This document shows positions 9,374-17,874 of a DNA stretch of 64,000 nucleotides, piece after piece. The notes beneath the pieces are model-generated. The model worked only from the letters and a program-made list of their open reading frames with translations. It had not been told where the DNA came from and made no database searches. The stretch is from Paenibacillus endoradicis. Lineage in GTDB: Bacteria > Bacillota > Bacilli > Paenibacillales > Paenibacillaceae. Location: assembly GCF_024721975.1 (NCBI RefSeq), contig NZ_JANQBB010000002.1, positions 372,001 to 436,000 on the forward strand, given 5' to 3'. The position numbers and the translations under genes were made by a program. How positions within the stretch are numbered: position 1 is the first letter of the stretch; the number at the start of each line of letters is the position of its first letter.

Positions 9374-10051
9374 TTGGGTGCATTGGCCGTTCATTTAAAG
9401 GCGACCTATTTGCAATTGAGGATATACATCTGGATGGTCATTATTCTCATCCTCCTTGGCAGGTTGGCTGAATTCATCGTTGGTCTCTTTACAGACAGCA
9501 GCCAAAACAGAGGACTTTCAGATGGCAACCTGCTTCTGCTTATATTGCTCATTATCGCAATCGTTCTTCCGCTTAGCTATTACAAACGCATCGTACATTT
9601 AGGTGCAAACCGAAAACAATATTTTTGGGGGCTTCAATTCGTTTATGCCGTGTGGGCAGCAGTCATTGCTTTATTCAATTCTTTATGGCCAATGCTTGAA
9701 GTGAATGTGTTCCACAAAAACAACGTTAACCTTATCGAAGCGTTTCATTGGAATGAATTCGGCGTGGCAGGTTCTTTTCTCTACCAAACCTTTTTTTATT
9801 TGATGACGATGGCGCTCCTAAGTATGCTAATCTCTGGCTACCACCACTTTGTCGGTTGGCTGCTGTGGGTGTTGTTCATTGTTGCGATCCCGACGGGAAC
9901 GGCAATTCCTGCGCTACGCACTCATGTTGTTTCTTTTTTCGAAACCTTATTATTTAACGACTCACTGCTTGCGGGCATCGGATTTAATGTTGTGCTTTTC
10001 TTCGTTTTCTTGGCGGGCGGCTGGTTTTTCATCAGAGAAAGAACTTATTGA
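9374..10051 (+). CDS. ABC transporter membrane subunit (YtrC/D-like)
   Basis: This is a 225-residue integral membrane protein with about six predicted helices. TTG 9374 follows GGAGGT at 8 nt. No soluble domain is present. Its position after the ATPase and before a terminator marks it as the permease of the YtrA-type operon. The sequence is too divergent to name a substrate. Confidence 0.75.
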   Translation: MGALAVHLKATYLQLRIYIWMVIILILLGRLAEFIVGLFTDSSQNRGLSDGNLLLLILLIIAIVLPLSYYKRIVHLGANRKQYFWGLQFVYAVWAAVIALFNSLWPMLEVNVFHKNNVNLIEAFHWNEFGVAGSFLYQTFFYLMTMALLSMLISGYHHFVGWLLWVLFIVAIPTGTAIPALRTHVVSFFETLLFNDSLLAGIGFNVVLFFVFLAGGWFFIRERTY

Positions 10052-10069
10052 ATATACTTAAATCCATGT

Positions 10070-10105
10070 GAAGCGGCAGCCTATAAAATCGGCTGCCGCT
10101 TCTCT
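10070..10105 (+). terminator. Terminator of the GntR/ABC operon
   Basis: GAAGCGGCAGCC (10070-10081) pairs with GGCTGCCGCTTC (10091-10102), a 12-bp stem followed by TCTAT, just after the stop at 10051. Confidence 0.65.
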
Positions 10106-10172
10106 ATCCGCGTACAATATAAAAGCAATCGTTCTGTCACCATTCATCCCGTTTATTCTTTCCATAGATATG

Positions 10173-10203
10173 AAAAAAGCCCAGACCGTGTACGGTCGGG
10201 CTT
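10173..10203 (-). terminator. Rho-independent terminator
   Basis: A GC-rich stem (GCCC.GACCG with CGGTC.GGGC) is followed on the minus strand by TTTTTT. It lies beyond the ECF sigma gene and the rlmCD-like tail. Confidence 0.65.
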
Positions 10204-10226
10204 CAACTTGCAGGTAAATGTGGCTC

Positions 10227-10276
10227 TTAAATGCTAATTTTCAACAACGCGACACCTTCCACATGTGTGGTTACAG
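10227..10276 (-). pseudogene. rlmCD 3'-end fragment (copy 1)
   Basis: Read on the minus strand this encodes THVEGVALLKISI and a stop, close to the C-terminus of the intact rlmCD product in this window (TVHVECVALLKLEGQD). The 8-mer CATGTGGA is shared. There is no room for the rest of the gene, because a stop lies just upstream in frame. I interpret it as a former attachment-site copy. Confidence 0.5.
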
Positions 10277-10359
10277 TTCACAACTTTCGCTATACCACCG
10301 TGCACGATACGAATCTCCATAACGGGTCTAACGGTGTAATGTTTTTCGAATAATCTTTT

Positions 10360-11223
10360 TTATTTCAATAAAAACCTCAGCTTATCTGGATTCCTAACAA
10401 GGTATAGGTTGCAAATCGCATTTCTCTCAACGTGTATCAGCACAACAACTTCGATGCCCTCGCCTGAACGGACAACAAGCCCTGATTGACCATTTATATC
10501 CGTCATCTCGACATGCATGCCTCCTTCGTAATGAGGAGCCTTACGAATTAGACCGAGAAGGAACCGTGCGACGAGATCGCGCGATTCAATAGGATGGACG
10601 GCGGCGGATGCTTTCCCCCCTCCATCTGAGACCAACACGACATCTTCGGCGAGTATGGATACAACCGTGTCCACGTTTCCCAGTTCGAGAGCCTTCAGGA
10701 ATCGGCGGATCCACTCTTCGCTTGCTGCTTCGGGATTGACTGGTTCATCGGGGGTAATCCCCATCTTTCCTCTTGCACGGCTGAACAGTTTGCGGCAATT
10801 TGCTTCACTTTTGTCAACAAGTTCAGCAATATCTGAATATTCAAAGCCGAGCGCTTCACGAAGCACGAACACCGCCCGTTCCGTATGGGATAGCCTTTCA
10901 AGCAACACGAGCATTGCGTAAGACAACAGCTCGTCACGAACAACCGCTTCAAATGATTCATCATTGGGAGTAAGAATGGGCTCGGGAAGCCATTGTCCGA
11001 AATACAGTTCCCGCCGTTTACGCGCGGATTTGAGTAAATCCCTACAGCGATTAGTCACCATTTTGCACAAATATGCTTTCGGTTCAACCAAACGCACCAG
11101 ATCTACGTCATTTATCTTCAGGAATACGTCCTGCACAACATCCTCCGCATCGGAAGCCGACCCGGTCAGTTGGTAGGCAAGCGTAAACAGCAGCCCTTTA
11201 TACTGCTCATATAACTCTTGCAT
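10360..11223 (-). CDS. ECF41-type RNA polymerase sigma factor
   Basis: The protein has 287 residues. Region 2 (LAYQLTGSASDAEDVVQDVF) and region 4 (ALGFEYSDIAELVDKSEANC) are followed by a SnoaL-like C-terminal domain from about residue 165. The domain carries the two motifs that define group ECF41: DGGGK (VLVSDGGGKAS) and NPDKL near the end. In ECF41 the fused domain replaces an anti-sigma factor and tunes activity. The gene follows an NADH-dehydrogenase-like oxidoreductase by 43 bp; oxidoreductases are among the usual ECF41 partners. A matching ECF41-type promoter precedes that partner at 12482-12508, so the pair is probably one autoregulated operon. The inducing signal is unknown. Confidence 0.9.
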   Translation of the reverse strand: MQELYEQYKGLLFTLAYQLTGSASDAEDVVQDVFLKINDVDLVRLVEPKAYLCKMVTNRCRDLLKSARKRRELYFGQWLPEPILTPNDESFEAVVRDELLSYAMLVLLERLSHTERAVFVLREALGFEYSDIAELVDKSEANCRKLFSRARGKMGITPDEPVNPEAASEEWIRRFLKALELGNVDTVVSILAEDVVLVSDGGGKASAAVHPIESRDLVARFLLGLIRKAPHYEGGMHVEMTDINGQSGLVVRSGEGIEVVVLIHVERNAICNLYLVRNPDKLRFLLK

Positions 11224-11266
11224 CTTACCACTTCCAATCTTAGCCTCTAATCCTCTAATTTCATTA

Positions 11267-12451
11267 TTATTTTAACAGGCTTGGCGCATCCCATGTGAAT
11301 TTTCTCAGTCTCCAACCCAGCTTTCCCGTAAAAATAATATCTACCCCCCATATACGTGTCCATGCCATTCCATGCCCCGGACCTAAGCCAAAGCAGAAAA
11401 AGTCTATAAACCCCTTATGCGAGGGTGCAGGGCGCCCTTCAAGATCCGCCGACAAAATCTTTCCAAGCCTTGCCGCTTGAGCGGTCGCTTCCTTACACGT
11501 CTTCCCGTCCGCCCGTCCGCTAGCAGGGTCTACAATTCGGGCGCAGTCGCCGATACTGTATACACCCTGAACACCCTGAACCCGATAACTTGCATCTACG
11601 ATCACGTATCCTTCCGGAGTGACTGGTAACCCAATGTTTCGCAGCATTGGATTGGGTAACAGCCCCAGCGTCCAGACACATAGGCCGACGGACATCGTTT
11701 CGCCGCTAGATAAGGTTAGCGTTCCCTCTTTCTCCTGTAACACCCTGCTCCCATGTAAGATAGTTACTCCGCAAGCTTCAAGTGAACGTTCCAATTTAAG
11801 TCCTACCTTGGCCGGGCCATCCGGGAATAGCCTCTTGTTCGTGTTAAATAATTTTATCCTCACAGCACCCGGATCTAGACCCAATTGCTGCGCATCTTCT
11901 TGAACGAAATGAGCCAGTTCGGCAGATGTCTCGATGCCGCTTATGCCTGCTCCCGCAACGGCTATGGTCATTAATCTCTGACGCTCTTTCGCGTTTGTTT
12001 CCTTAACAGCTTTTTGCATATTCGTGCGCCACGCCTCTCTGATCTTCCACGCGGCATCCAAGCTAGCCAACGCCATCCCCCCCAGATCAGGATCAGGTTG
12101 CCGTACGACGCTGCCTACCGTCAAAACGAGAATGTCATATTTCATCGAATTCTCATTTCCTTCGGCATCCTGATAAAGCAGCCTTCTCTTCTCTGATTCG
12201 ATTTTGGTTACGGTAGCCTGAACGAATTCAACCCCCTCGGGAAACAACCTTGTCAATGGGACAATTATATCTTCGTTTCCAGTCGCAGGCTTAAAAAGCA
12301 AAACTTTGCGAAAGTGATAGGGATTCTTGTCGATTAGAATAAGTCGAAGCGAACGCTGGCTTGCCTCACCCTTAAACGTTTTTCGAATCGCATTAACCCC
12401 ATTAATACCCGCATATCCTCCGCCAACGATGATGCATATCAATTCTTTCAT
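11267..12451 (-). CDS. Type II NADH dehydrogenase-like FAD oxidoreductase (ECF41 partner)
   Basis: The protein has about 394 residues. The N-terminal FAD site is IIVGGGYAGINGV, the NAD(P) site is near AVAGAGISGIETS, and the second FAD motif is GVYSIGDCARI. It belongs to the pyridine nucleotide-disulfide oxidoreductase/NDH-2 group, which passes electrons from NADH to quinone or similar acceptors. ATG 12451 follows AAGGAG with 8-nt spacing; an in-frame GTG lies 9 nt upstream. It leads the operon with the ECF41 sigma factor and has an ECF41-like promoter. No clear C-terminal membrane helix is seen, so its acceptor and location are uncertain. Confidence 0.85.
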   Translation of the reverse strand: MKELICIIVGGGYAGINGVNAIRKTFKGEASQRSLRLILIDKNPYHFRKVLLFKPATGNEDIIVPLTRLFPEGVEFVQATVTKIESEKRRLLYQDAEGNENSMKYDILVLTVGSVVRQPDPDLGGMALASLDAAWKIREAWRTNMQKAVKETNAKERQRLMTIAVAGAGISGIETSAELAHFVQEDAQQLGLDPGAVRIKLFNTNKRLFPDGPAKVGLKLERSLEACGVTILHGSRVLQEKEGTLTLSSGETMSVGLCVWTLGLLPNPMLRNIGLPVTPEGYVIVDASYRVQGVQGVYSIGDCARIVDPASGRADGKTCKEATAQAARLGKILSADLEGRPAPSHKGFIDFFCFGLGPGHGMAWTRIWGVDIIFTGKLGWRLRKFTWDAPSLLK

Positions 12452-12481
12452 TGCAACCACTCCTTATTCTCTTGCATATAA

Positions 12482-12508
12482 AACGAGATAAAGGATCGTT
12501 TTGTGACA
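12482..12508 (-). promoter_or_regulatory. ECF41-type promoter
   Basis: On the minus strand TGTCACA (12508-12502), exactly 16 nt, then CGTT (12485-12482). The published ECF41 consensus is TGTCACA-N16-CGTC, so only the last base differs. It lies about 30 nt before the oxidoreductase start. Confidence 0.65.
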
Positions 12509-12663
12509 ACAACGATATGTCGACGACTGCCGATTATTTGTGCTTGAAAAATTCTGTTTCCTCCAAAGACTCTTTCCAAGTCTAGAAGTTGAATGGAGCG
12601 TAAGCTAACACCCAAAAATTTAGCCGTCACTAGTAGCACGGTTCACTGCTTGGTAGCTTGAGC

Positions 12664-12722
12664 AACACTGTCACATCTCATCAATTCATTCAGAACCATC
12701 AATATTACACATTCCACATGAC
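12664..12722 (-). pseudogene. rlmCD-like 3'-end fragment (copy 2)
   Basis: On the minus strand this reads SHVECVILMVLNE, resembling the end of RlmCD-type methyltransferases. It starts about 23 nt after the stop of the recombinase remnant at 12744. Its sequence is clearly related to copy 4 at 19002-19055 for about 50 nt. It looks like the attachment-site half that the neighbouring recombinase would have used. Confidence 0.5.
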
Positions 12723-12743
12723 TTGAGTGTCTGTCACTGTAAT

Positions 12744-12947
12744 TTAAGCTGTAAGAAGAACGGTGGCGGTAAACTTATAGTAAATGTTTACCGAGCCATC
12801 CGCTTTAACTTCAATCTTATCAACAAACCGATGTACCATTTCAGTAATCGATTCGTCCAACTTCACAAGCTGCTTGAGTTCTTTCTTCAATCGAACAATA
12901 CTTTCTCTGCTTGCTTTCATGCTTGTAAAGTCGTTACCTCTAGCCAT
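12744..12947 (-). pseudogene. Serine recombinase C-terminal remnant
   Basis: The 67-residue frame resembles the C-terminus of large serine recombinases: a helical stretch (LKKELKQLVKLD) and then a segment like the family's terminal strand motif (FVDKIEVKADGSVNIYYKF). The catalytic N-terminal domain is absent and the hydrolase gene abuts upstream. The gene end next to an rlmCD-like tail fits a degraded integrative element. An ATG with a weak AGGTG site exists, but function is unlikely. Confidence 0.55.
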
Positions 12948-12973
12948 CTTTCACCTGTAGATCTGACTGCTTC

Positions 12974-14017
12974 TCAATATTTAAACTGACTCCATGTCTT
13001 TTTCAACCATTCAGCAAATAACTCTTCCTCCTCAAACTGAGGATAATGAGCGGATTTTTCGAAAATAACAAATTCCTTCTTAGGTGCTTCCAGTACTTCA
13101 AAGTATTCTTTTGCCGCTTTTACAGATGTCATATAATCATATTGTCCCATTACAAAATAAACGGGTATATCTACTTTATCGACAATGCTTGTAATATTAT
13201 TTTTCGACTCTTCCTCCAACAAAATTTCTTGGGATAATGAAACTCCTTTTAAATAGCGAATGACATCTAGCAAATTATACTCCGGATTAAAGAGAAACCC
13301 TGTGTAATAATCCCCATTATCATCAATTAATCTAGCTGCTCCACCATATTTTCGAACCATATCTCTTGGAGTAAGTTGCTCCCTTTTTTCTATTGGACCT
13401 CGAAGCTGTTCTAATCGTTCTGCATCCTTTAAGTTACCAGCTAATTTTGCTTGTTCAATAGAATAATTCAAGCTATCCAATTCGCTATTCCAATGATCGG
13501 CAACCTGCCCGATTCCAACATAAGCAACAAATTTTTCAGGTGCTTTTGCGACTGCTTTCATCCCAATATATGTACCAAAAGAATGGCCTATCAGCAACAC
13601 TTTTTCTTGTCCAAATTCCTTTTTAACATAATCTGTTAATGCCAACAAATCATCTACGAGCAAGTCTGCCGATAATGTAGAGTAATCCTCAAAAAAGTGA
13701 TACGACTTCCCGCTTCCGCGTTGATCATAGTGTACAATTGTAAAGTTTTTTTCTAGCAAATCTTGATATTTTCGCACATAAGGAATTTCAGAACAGCCAG
13801 GCCCGCCATGCACAAAGATTACTATCGGATTGCGTCGGTGCACTCCCCTAATCATGACTTCATGATCAGTACCATTAATCTCGATCTGTTTTAAAGTACT
13901 TATGCTATTATCTCCTTCAATTCGAGGTGTCCATGTTGGAAAAACCAATCCGATTGTAAGAAGCAAAACAATAATAAAAATACTTATTTTTGTTATCTTT
14001 ATGTATTTTCTTTTCAA
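12974..14017 (-). CDS. Alpha/beta hydrolase, proline-iminopeptidase-like, membrane-tethered
   Basis: The protein has 347 residues from TTG 14017, preceded by AAGGAG. An N-terminal hydrophobic helix (IFIIVLLLTIGLVF) should anchor or secrete it. The fold shows the oxyanion motif HGGPG, the nucleophile elbow GHSFGT, and a late His in KSAHYPQFEE; together these make the usual Ser-Asp-His triad of the S33 group. The substrate (peptide or ester) cannot be told. The gene sits between the recombinase remnant and a truncated plus-strand fragment, consistent with an acquired cargo gene. Confidence 0.85.
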   Translation of the reverse strand: MKRKYIKITKISIFIIVLLLTIGLVFPTWTPRIEGDNSISTLKQIEINGTDHEVMIRGVHRRNPIVIFVHGGPGCSEIPYVRKYQDLLEKNFTIVHYDQRGSGKSYHFFEDYSTLSADLLVDDLLALTDYVKKEFGQEKVLLIGHSFGTYIGMKAVAKAPEKFVAYVGIGQVADHWNSELDSLNYSIEQAKLAGNLKDAERLEQLRGPIEKREQLTPRDMVRKYGGAARLIDDNGDYYTGFLFNPEYNLLDVIRYLKGVSLSQEILLEEESKNNITSIVDKVDIPVYFVMGQYDYMTSVKAAKEYFEVLEAPKKEFVIFEKSAHYPQFEEEELFAEWLKKTWSQFKY

Positions 14018-14189
14018 TTGACGGCTCCTTCATAATAAATATCCACTATTGGGTTCATCTCAATGCGGGTTAGTAATATTCATCTTCTAAAATATAAAAT
14101 ATAGGTTTAAAATCTTAGCCCAAGTAGGACAGTACAGCTCATCGATATGACTTATTATCCTGAATAATGAAAAACAAATGATACATTAA

Positions 14190-14412
14190 TTATTTTATTC
14201 CATTATCGCAAACAGAAGATATTGTACAACTATTATATATTCTTGAAGCTGCAGGAATAGACGGAGTGACCGCTGAGAACTTTAACGATATCTTGTCCGT
14301 CATTGGAGAGGCCTATCATCAAATCAGAGGTCCATCTGACCCGCCGTTTTCTTTAACTGGCAGAAACAATCTTCAGCAAGTTGTTGAAGATTGGTTAAAC
14401 CAGCAATATTAA
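14190..14412 (+). pseudogene. 5'-truncated gene fragment of unknown family
   Basis: A plus-strand frame of about 70 codons has no start codon: it follows a TGA directly. Its composition is protein-like (LLYILEAAGIDG, then DPPFSLTGRNN and QVVEDWLNQQY) and it ends just before a strong hairpin. It looks like the C-terminus of a lost gene. I do not recognise the family. Confidence 0.4.
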
Positions 14413-14419
14413 CCTAGAA

Positions 14420-14458
14420 TAATAGCGGCGTAAGGGAGGTGATCCCTACGCCGCTATT
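14420..14458. terminator. Bidirectional terminator-like hairpin
   Basis: AATAGCGGCGTAGGG-type arms pair across a short loop at 14420-14458 with T-rich flanks. It can end the plus-strand fragment at 14412 and the minus-strand regulator at 14556. Confidence 0.6.
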
Positions 14459-14555
14459 TATTAATGAATTCAATCTTTAGGTTTAATTTTGATGACTGTG
14501 GCTGTAGTGTGTTAGCGGTAAAGCAGTAGTCTAGGTCACATTACCAACCTTAACG

Positions 14556-15260
14556 CTATGTTCGCACTTGCAACGTATTTCTGACAACCAGCATATATCC
14601 GGCTCCCCGAATCGTAATGATTCTCTCGGGATTAGCGGGGTCAGCCTCGATTTTTTTGCGTAAATTACTGATATGTACAGCAACCGTTCTCGTATCCTCC
14701 AAACTTTTCATACCCCAGATGAGCTGAAACAACGCATCGACACTAACGACGCAATTTACATTTTGCGCCATATAGGACAGTAGGCTAAACTCTCTTTTCG
14801 ATAAAAAGATGGTTTCGCTACCCATAGTGACAGACTGTGCGTAGAAATCAAGTGTTAAGCCTGGTAACTCCAATAGTTGTCCCTTTCTGCCCGTCGACAC
14901 TCTACGAAGATGTGCCTTGATCTTGGCCATGAGTACTCCCGGACTGAACGGCTTGGTCACATAATCGTCGCCGCCATCGGATAATGCGCTGATTTTCACC
15001 TCGTCTTCCTCTCGACTGCTCAAAAACACGATCGGCACATTCGTGTAGCTCCGTGCGTTCCTGCACCAATCAATGCCGTTTTCATTCGCCAGCAATACAT
15101 CCAGTACAATCAAATCAGGCTCAAACGACGCAAGTACCTTCATCGCTTCTGTCCCGCTGTAGCTATACGAAGTTATAAAACCCTCCCGTTCGCAATACGC
15201 CTGTACAATCTCGCATATATGGGGATCATCATCGACGATCATAATTTTGTGCGTATCCAT
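14556..15260 (-). CDS. OmpR/PhoB-family response regulator
   Basis: The protein has about 234 residues. The receiver domain carries the acidic pocket VDDDP, the phospho-accepting Asp in LIVLDVLL and Lys in VTKPF. A winged-helix output domain (SKREFSLLSYMAQ to IRGAGYMLV) follows. It starts 8 nt (ATG) or 5 nt (GTG 15263) after its histidine kinase ends, so the two are co-transcribed. The target genes are not evident from the window. Confidence 0.92.
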   Translation of the reverse strand: MDTHKIMIVDDDPHICEIVQAYCEREGFITSYSYSGTEAMKVLASFEPDLIVLDVLLANENGIDWCRNARSYTNVPIVFLSSREEDEVKISALSDGGDDYVTKPFSPGVLMAKIKAHLRRVSTGRKGQLLELPGLTLDFYAQSVTMGSETIFLSKREFSLLSYMAQNVNCVVSVDALFQLIWGMKSLEDTRTVAVHISNLRKKIEADPANPERIITIRGAGYMLVVRNTLQVRT

Positions 15261-15267
15261 CACACCG

Positions 15268-17421
15268 TCACCTTCCTTCTTCTACCGTACAAGGAAGCGA
15301 TACATAGAATATCGCCCCGGTCTTGCCATCGCTCTCCGCTCGAATCGTCCCTCCATGCGCTTGGACGATTTCCCTGCAAATCGCCAGCCCGAGCCCGCTA
15401 CCCTCTAAGCCCTTCTCAACACCCGGTTGATCATACCTGTAATTGCGATCGAAAATTTGCTCGAGCTGCTCTGGGGGAATACCCGTGCCTGAATCTTGCA
15501 CGCTTATGATCGCATAGCGGGTATGATTCACCTCGTCCACAGCTAGCGCAATACGTACCATCCCATCTCTAGGAGTGAACTTCATTGCATTCGACACTAG
15601 ATTAAACAACGCCTGCTCTAGTCTTTGCGTATCCATCTTGACAACAGACAAGGTAGGTCGCTGATCTTCCGCATCTCCGATATCCAGCACGAAATCCAAC
15701 CCTGCGTCACGCACAACTAGCTCATATTGTTCGTAGAACCGGTGCAAGAAGTGAGCCACATCAATCGATTCCATGTGGTATGTGACTTGTCCCGTCTCCA
15801 AATGCGACAAGAAAGACAACTCCTCGATCATACGGTTAATTCTTATCGTGTTATCCCGGATATACTTCAGATACTGTTCGTTGCGTTCCGGCTTGACCCT
15901 GTCTTGCACAGCCTCGACATATCCGAGCATGCTGGACAGCGGCATACGCAGATCATGCGTAATATAGGCAAGGAGCTTCTTCCTCCCTTGCTCGGAGTGA
16001 AGCAACCGATCATACGAGATGCGGAGATCAGCATGCGCTGCGGATAAAGCCTGTGTTCGTTCCTGCACGGTTCGTTCCAAATTCATATTCATCTCGGTCA
16101 GCTTGTTGTTAGCGTCCTGCAGTTCACGAGCAATCCTCTCTTCGTTCGATGCCGCCCGCGTAAATCTCGAAGAAAGCAATATCATCTGTGCCATCGTAAA
16201 CACTAGCAGACCAAGCGAAGATGTATTTCCGATCAACGACCATTCGTTGTAATATAAAAAATCGTTGATGACCGTAACTAAAGCAACTATCGACACCAGC
16301 AGGAAGACCAACGCTCCCTCCATACGCCGTACAGCCGCTTTGGCCAGTCCAACCATCAAATAAATCATATGGAAAACAACCATCACACCGATCATCGGCA
16401 ATAATTTTGTATATATAATTGCAGGGGTCACCACAATAATGATACAGAATGCTCCGGTTACGATTCGTGTGCCAAAATGAAACCAACGCGAAACATAATT
16501 TGGAAAGATGCATTCAGAGTACATCGTGATGATGTATGTACCGCTGCAAAGAATCAAGTACTCGATCTTGAACTGCAACCCCCATGGAATAGCTGGCCAC
16601 AATTGTGTGATCAAGAGCTCACCGACCAGTAAGGAGCGGATACCGAACAACAGGGTGAACAGACCAAAATACAATGGGGCCCTGTCCTTGCGTCGCAGTG
16701 CGAACAACAGCAGATGATACACGCCAATCACCAGCAGGCTTGCAGTGATAAACATTTCAGCTGCGATTTTCAGATGTGTCCTGACCGTTATCACATCACT
16801 GCCGCCTAACTCTATATACTTGGTGATGCCGCCACGCTTATGCTGAAAGTTGGCTACTTGCATAACCAGCTCCACCGTGTCATTCTCGGGTTGGAAGAAC
16901 ACCAGCTTCGTTGCCAGATGCGGTGTCACGCTGCTCTTGTCCTGACCAACCACACCGACTTCCGCTAGCAGCTCGCCATTCACCCATAACTTATACGCAT
17001 GAAAAATGGTAGGCAGCCGCAGAGCAAGCCGCTCATTCCTGTCCTGCTCACTAAGCTGGATAACCACCCGAAAGGTTGCAAAGCCTGTCCCGTTTAACTG
17101 CTGATCATCTAATCGATAGCCAAGCCATGAACTCGGGATACTGATCCAGCGTTCATCATTTCCGTCCCGTGCCAAGCGATTCTGTATGTCCTCTGGCGAC
17201 AGTAACTCTTGCCAGTAGAACGCCCACTCTCCTTTTAACTTTAACGGATTCTCACTGATATGAGCCTGCGTTAAATCCAGAATGCCTTCTTCACTTTGGA
17301 ACTTAGGAGAGTGCGGTGCAGAGATGCTGAGATAGAGATAGCTTGCCATCAAACCAATAATAATGATAGCAACTGTATGAAGCAAAATAGTACGAGAACT
17401 GAATCGGAGAATACCCGTCAT
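15268..17421 (-). CDS. 7TMR-DISM sensor histidine kinase
   Basis: The protein has about 717 residues from ATG 17421; a TTG at 17439 is also possible. After a membrane helix comes an extracellular jelly-roll sensor (7TMR-DISMED2-like, residues ~55-215), then seven membrane helices (7TMR-DISM_7TM) to about residue 405. A coiled coil (LQDANNKLTEMNMNLERTVQ) leads to a HisKA dimerisation helix with the phospho-His in YITHDLRMPLS. The catalytic domain has N-box NLVSNAMKF, DSGTGIP and GSGLGLAI. It should sense an external carbohydrate-like or small ligand; the ligand is unknown. A short relic of a paralogous kinase sits next to groEL at 47274-47400. Confidence 0.9.
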   Translation of the reverse strand: MTGILRFSSRTILLHTVAIIIIGLMASYLYLSISAPHSPKFQSEEGILDLTQAHISENPLKLKGEWAFYWQELLSPEDIQNRLARDGNDERWISIPSSWLGYRLDDQQLNGTGFATFRVVIQLSEQDRNERLALRLPTIFHAYKLWVNGELLAEVGVVGQDKSSVTPHLATKLVFFQPENDTVELVMQVANFQHKRGGITKYIELGGSDVITVRTHLKIAAEMFITASLLVIGVYHLLLFALRRKDRAPLYFGLFTLLFGIRSLLVGELLITQLWPAIPWGLQFKIEYLILCSGTYIITMYSECIFPNYVSRWFHFGTRIVTGAFCIIIVVTPAIIYTKLLPMIGVMVVFHMIYLMVGLAKAAVRRMEGALVFLLVSIVALVTVINDFLYYNEWSLIGNTSSLGLLVFTMAQMILLSSRFTRAASNEERIARELQDANNKLTEMNMNLERTVQERTQALSAAHADLRISYDRLLHSEQGRKKLLAYITHDLRMPLSSMLGYVEAVQDRVKPERNEQYLKYIRDNTIRINRMIEELSFLSHLETGQVTYHMESIDVAHFLHRFYEQYELVVRDAGLDFVLDIGDAEDQRPTLSVVKMDTQRLEQALFNLVSNAMKFTPRDGMVRIALAVDEVNHTRYAIISVQDSGTGIPPEQLEQIFDRNYRYDQPGVEKGLEGSGLGLAICREIVQAHGGTIRAESDGKTGAIFYVSLPCTVEEGR

Positions 17422-17563
17422 TATCAATCGTAACCCCAATCTGCAAGAGCTAAATAAGTAAATGAATTATTCTAATCATAACATCACTAAAGGATACTGT
17501 CCTCTGCAAATATCTGCGAGGCGTTGAACACAAACATCATGATGAGGTCCTTTTTTGAACATA

Positions 17564-17589
17564 AGAAAAACCGTCCACCCCGGACGGTT
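17564..17589 (-). terminator. Rho-independent terminator
   Basis: AACCGTCC (17569-17576) pairs with GGACGGTT (17582-17589) over a 5-nt loop; on the minus strand TTTTTC follows. It lies downstream of the rlmCD-like tail at 17717-17752, as a terminator also does behind intact rlmCD. Confidence 0.6.
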
Positions 17590-17716
17590 CATTAACGTGC
17601 AAACCCAAATTTTAAGCAAGAAGAAGGGTAATAAAGCAGACTCACCGATGCAGATCACAGTGGTAGATTCAAAATATATTCGGACTTCAATATACAGGCT
17701 CTTAACTACTATTTCC

Positions 17717-17752
17717 TTAAGGAGACACACAGCACTCCACATGACTGGAATA
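17717..17752 (-). pseudogene. rlmCD-like 3'-end fragment (copy 3)
   Basis: On the minus strand this reads YSSHVECCVSP and a stop. Only the SHVEC core is shared with the other copies, so this is the weakest member of the set. Confidence 0.3.
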
Positions 17753-17874
17753 CGTAATATTGCGATGAATCAAGGCACTATTATCGTAAGTTTTTTTAGA
17801 TACATAAAGAAAAAGATCACCTATGATAAGGCGATTTCTTCAACTTTCGTTCCCCGTTAGCGGAATGACATTTC

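Larger units (their letters stand above)
14018..14555. other. Intergenic region with gene fragment
   Basis: Apart from the truncated plus-strand frame at 14190-14412 and the hairpin at 14420-14458, no gene was recognised here. Confidence 0.4.
17440..17874. other. Intergenic region with remnants
   Basis: No intact gene. It holds a terminator at 17564-17589 and the short rlmCD-like tail at 17717-17752. The longer open frames here have no protein-like features. Confidence 0.4.

Noticed and set aside
12448..12639. 63-codon frame upstream of the NADH dehydrogenase-like gene
   Set aside because: It covers the ECF41-type promoter and has no protein-like features.
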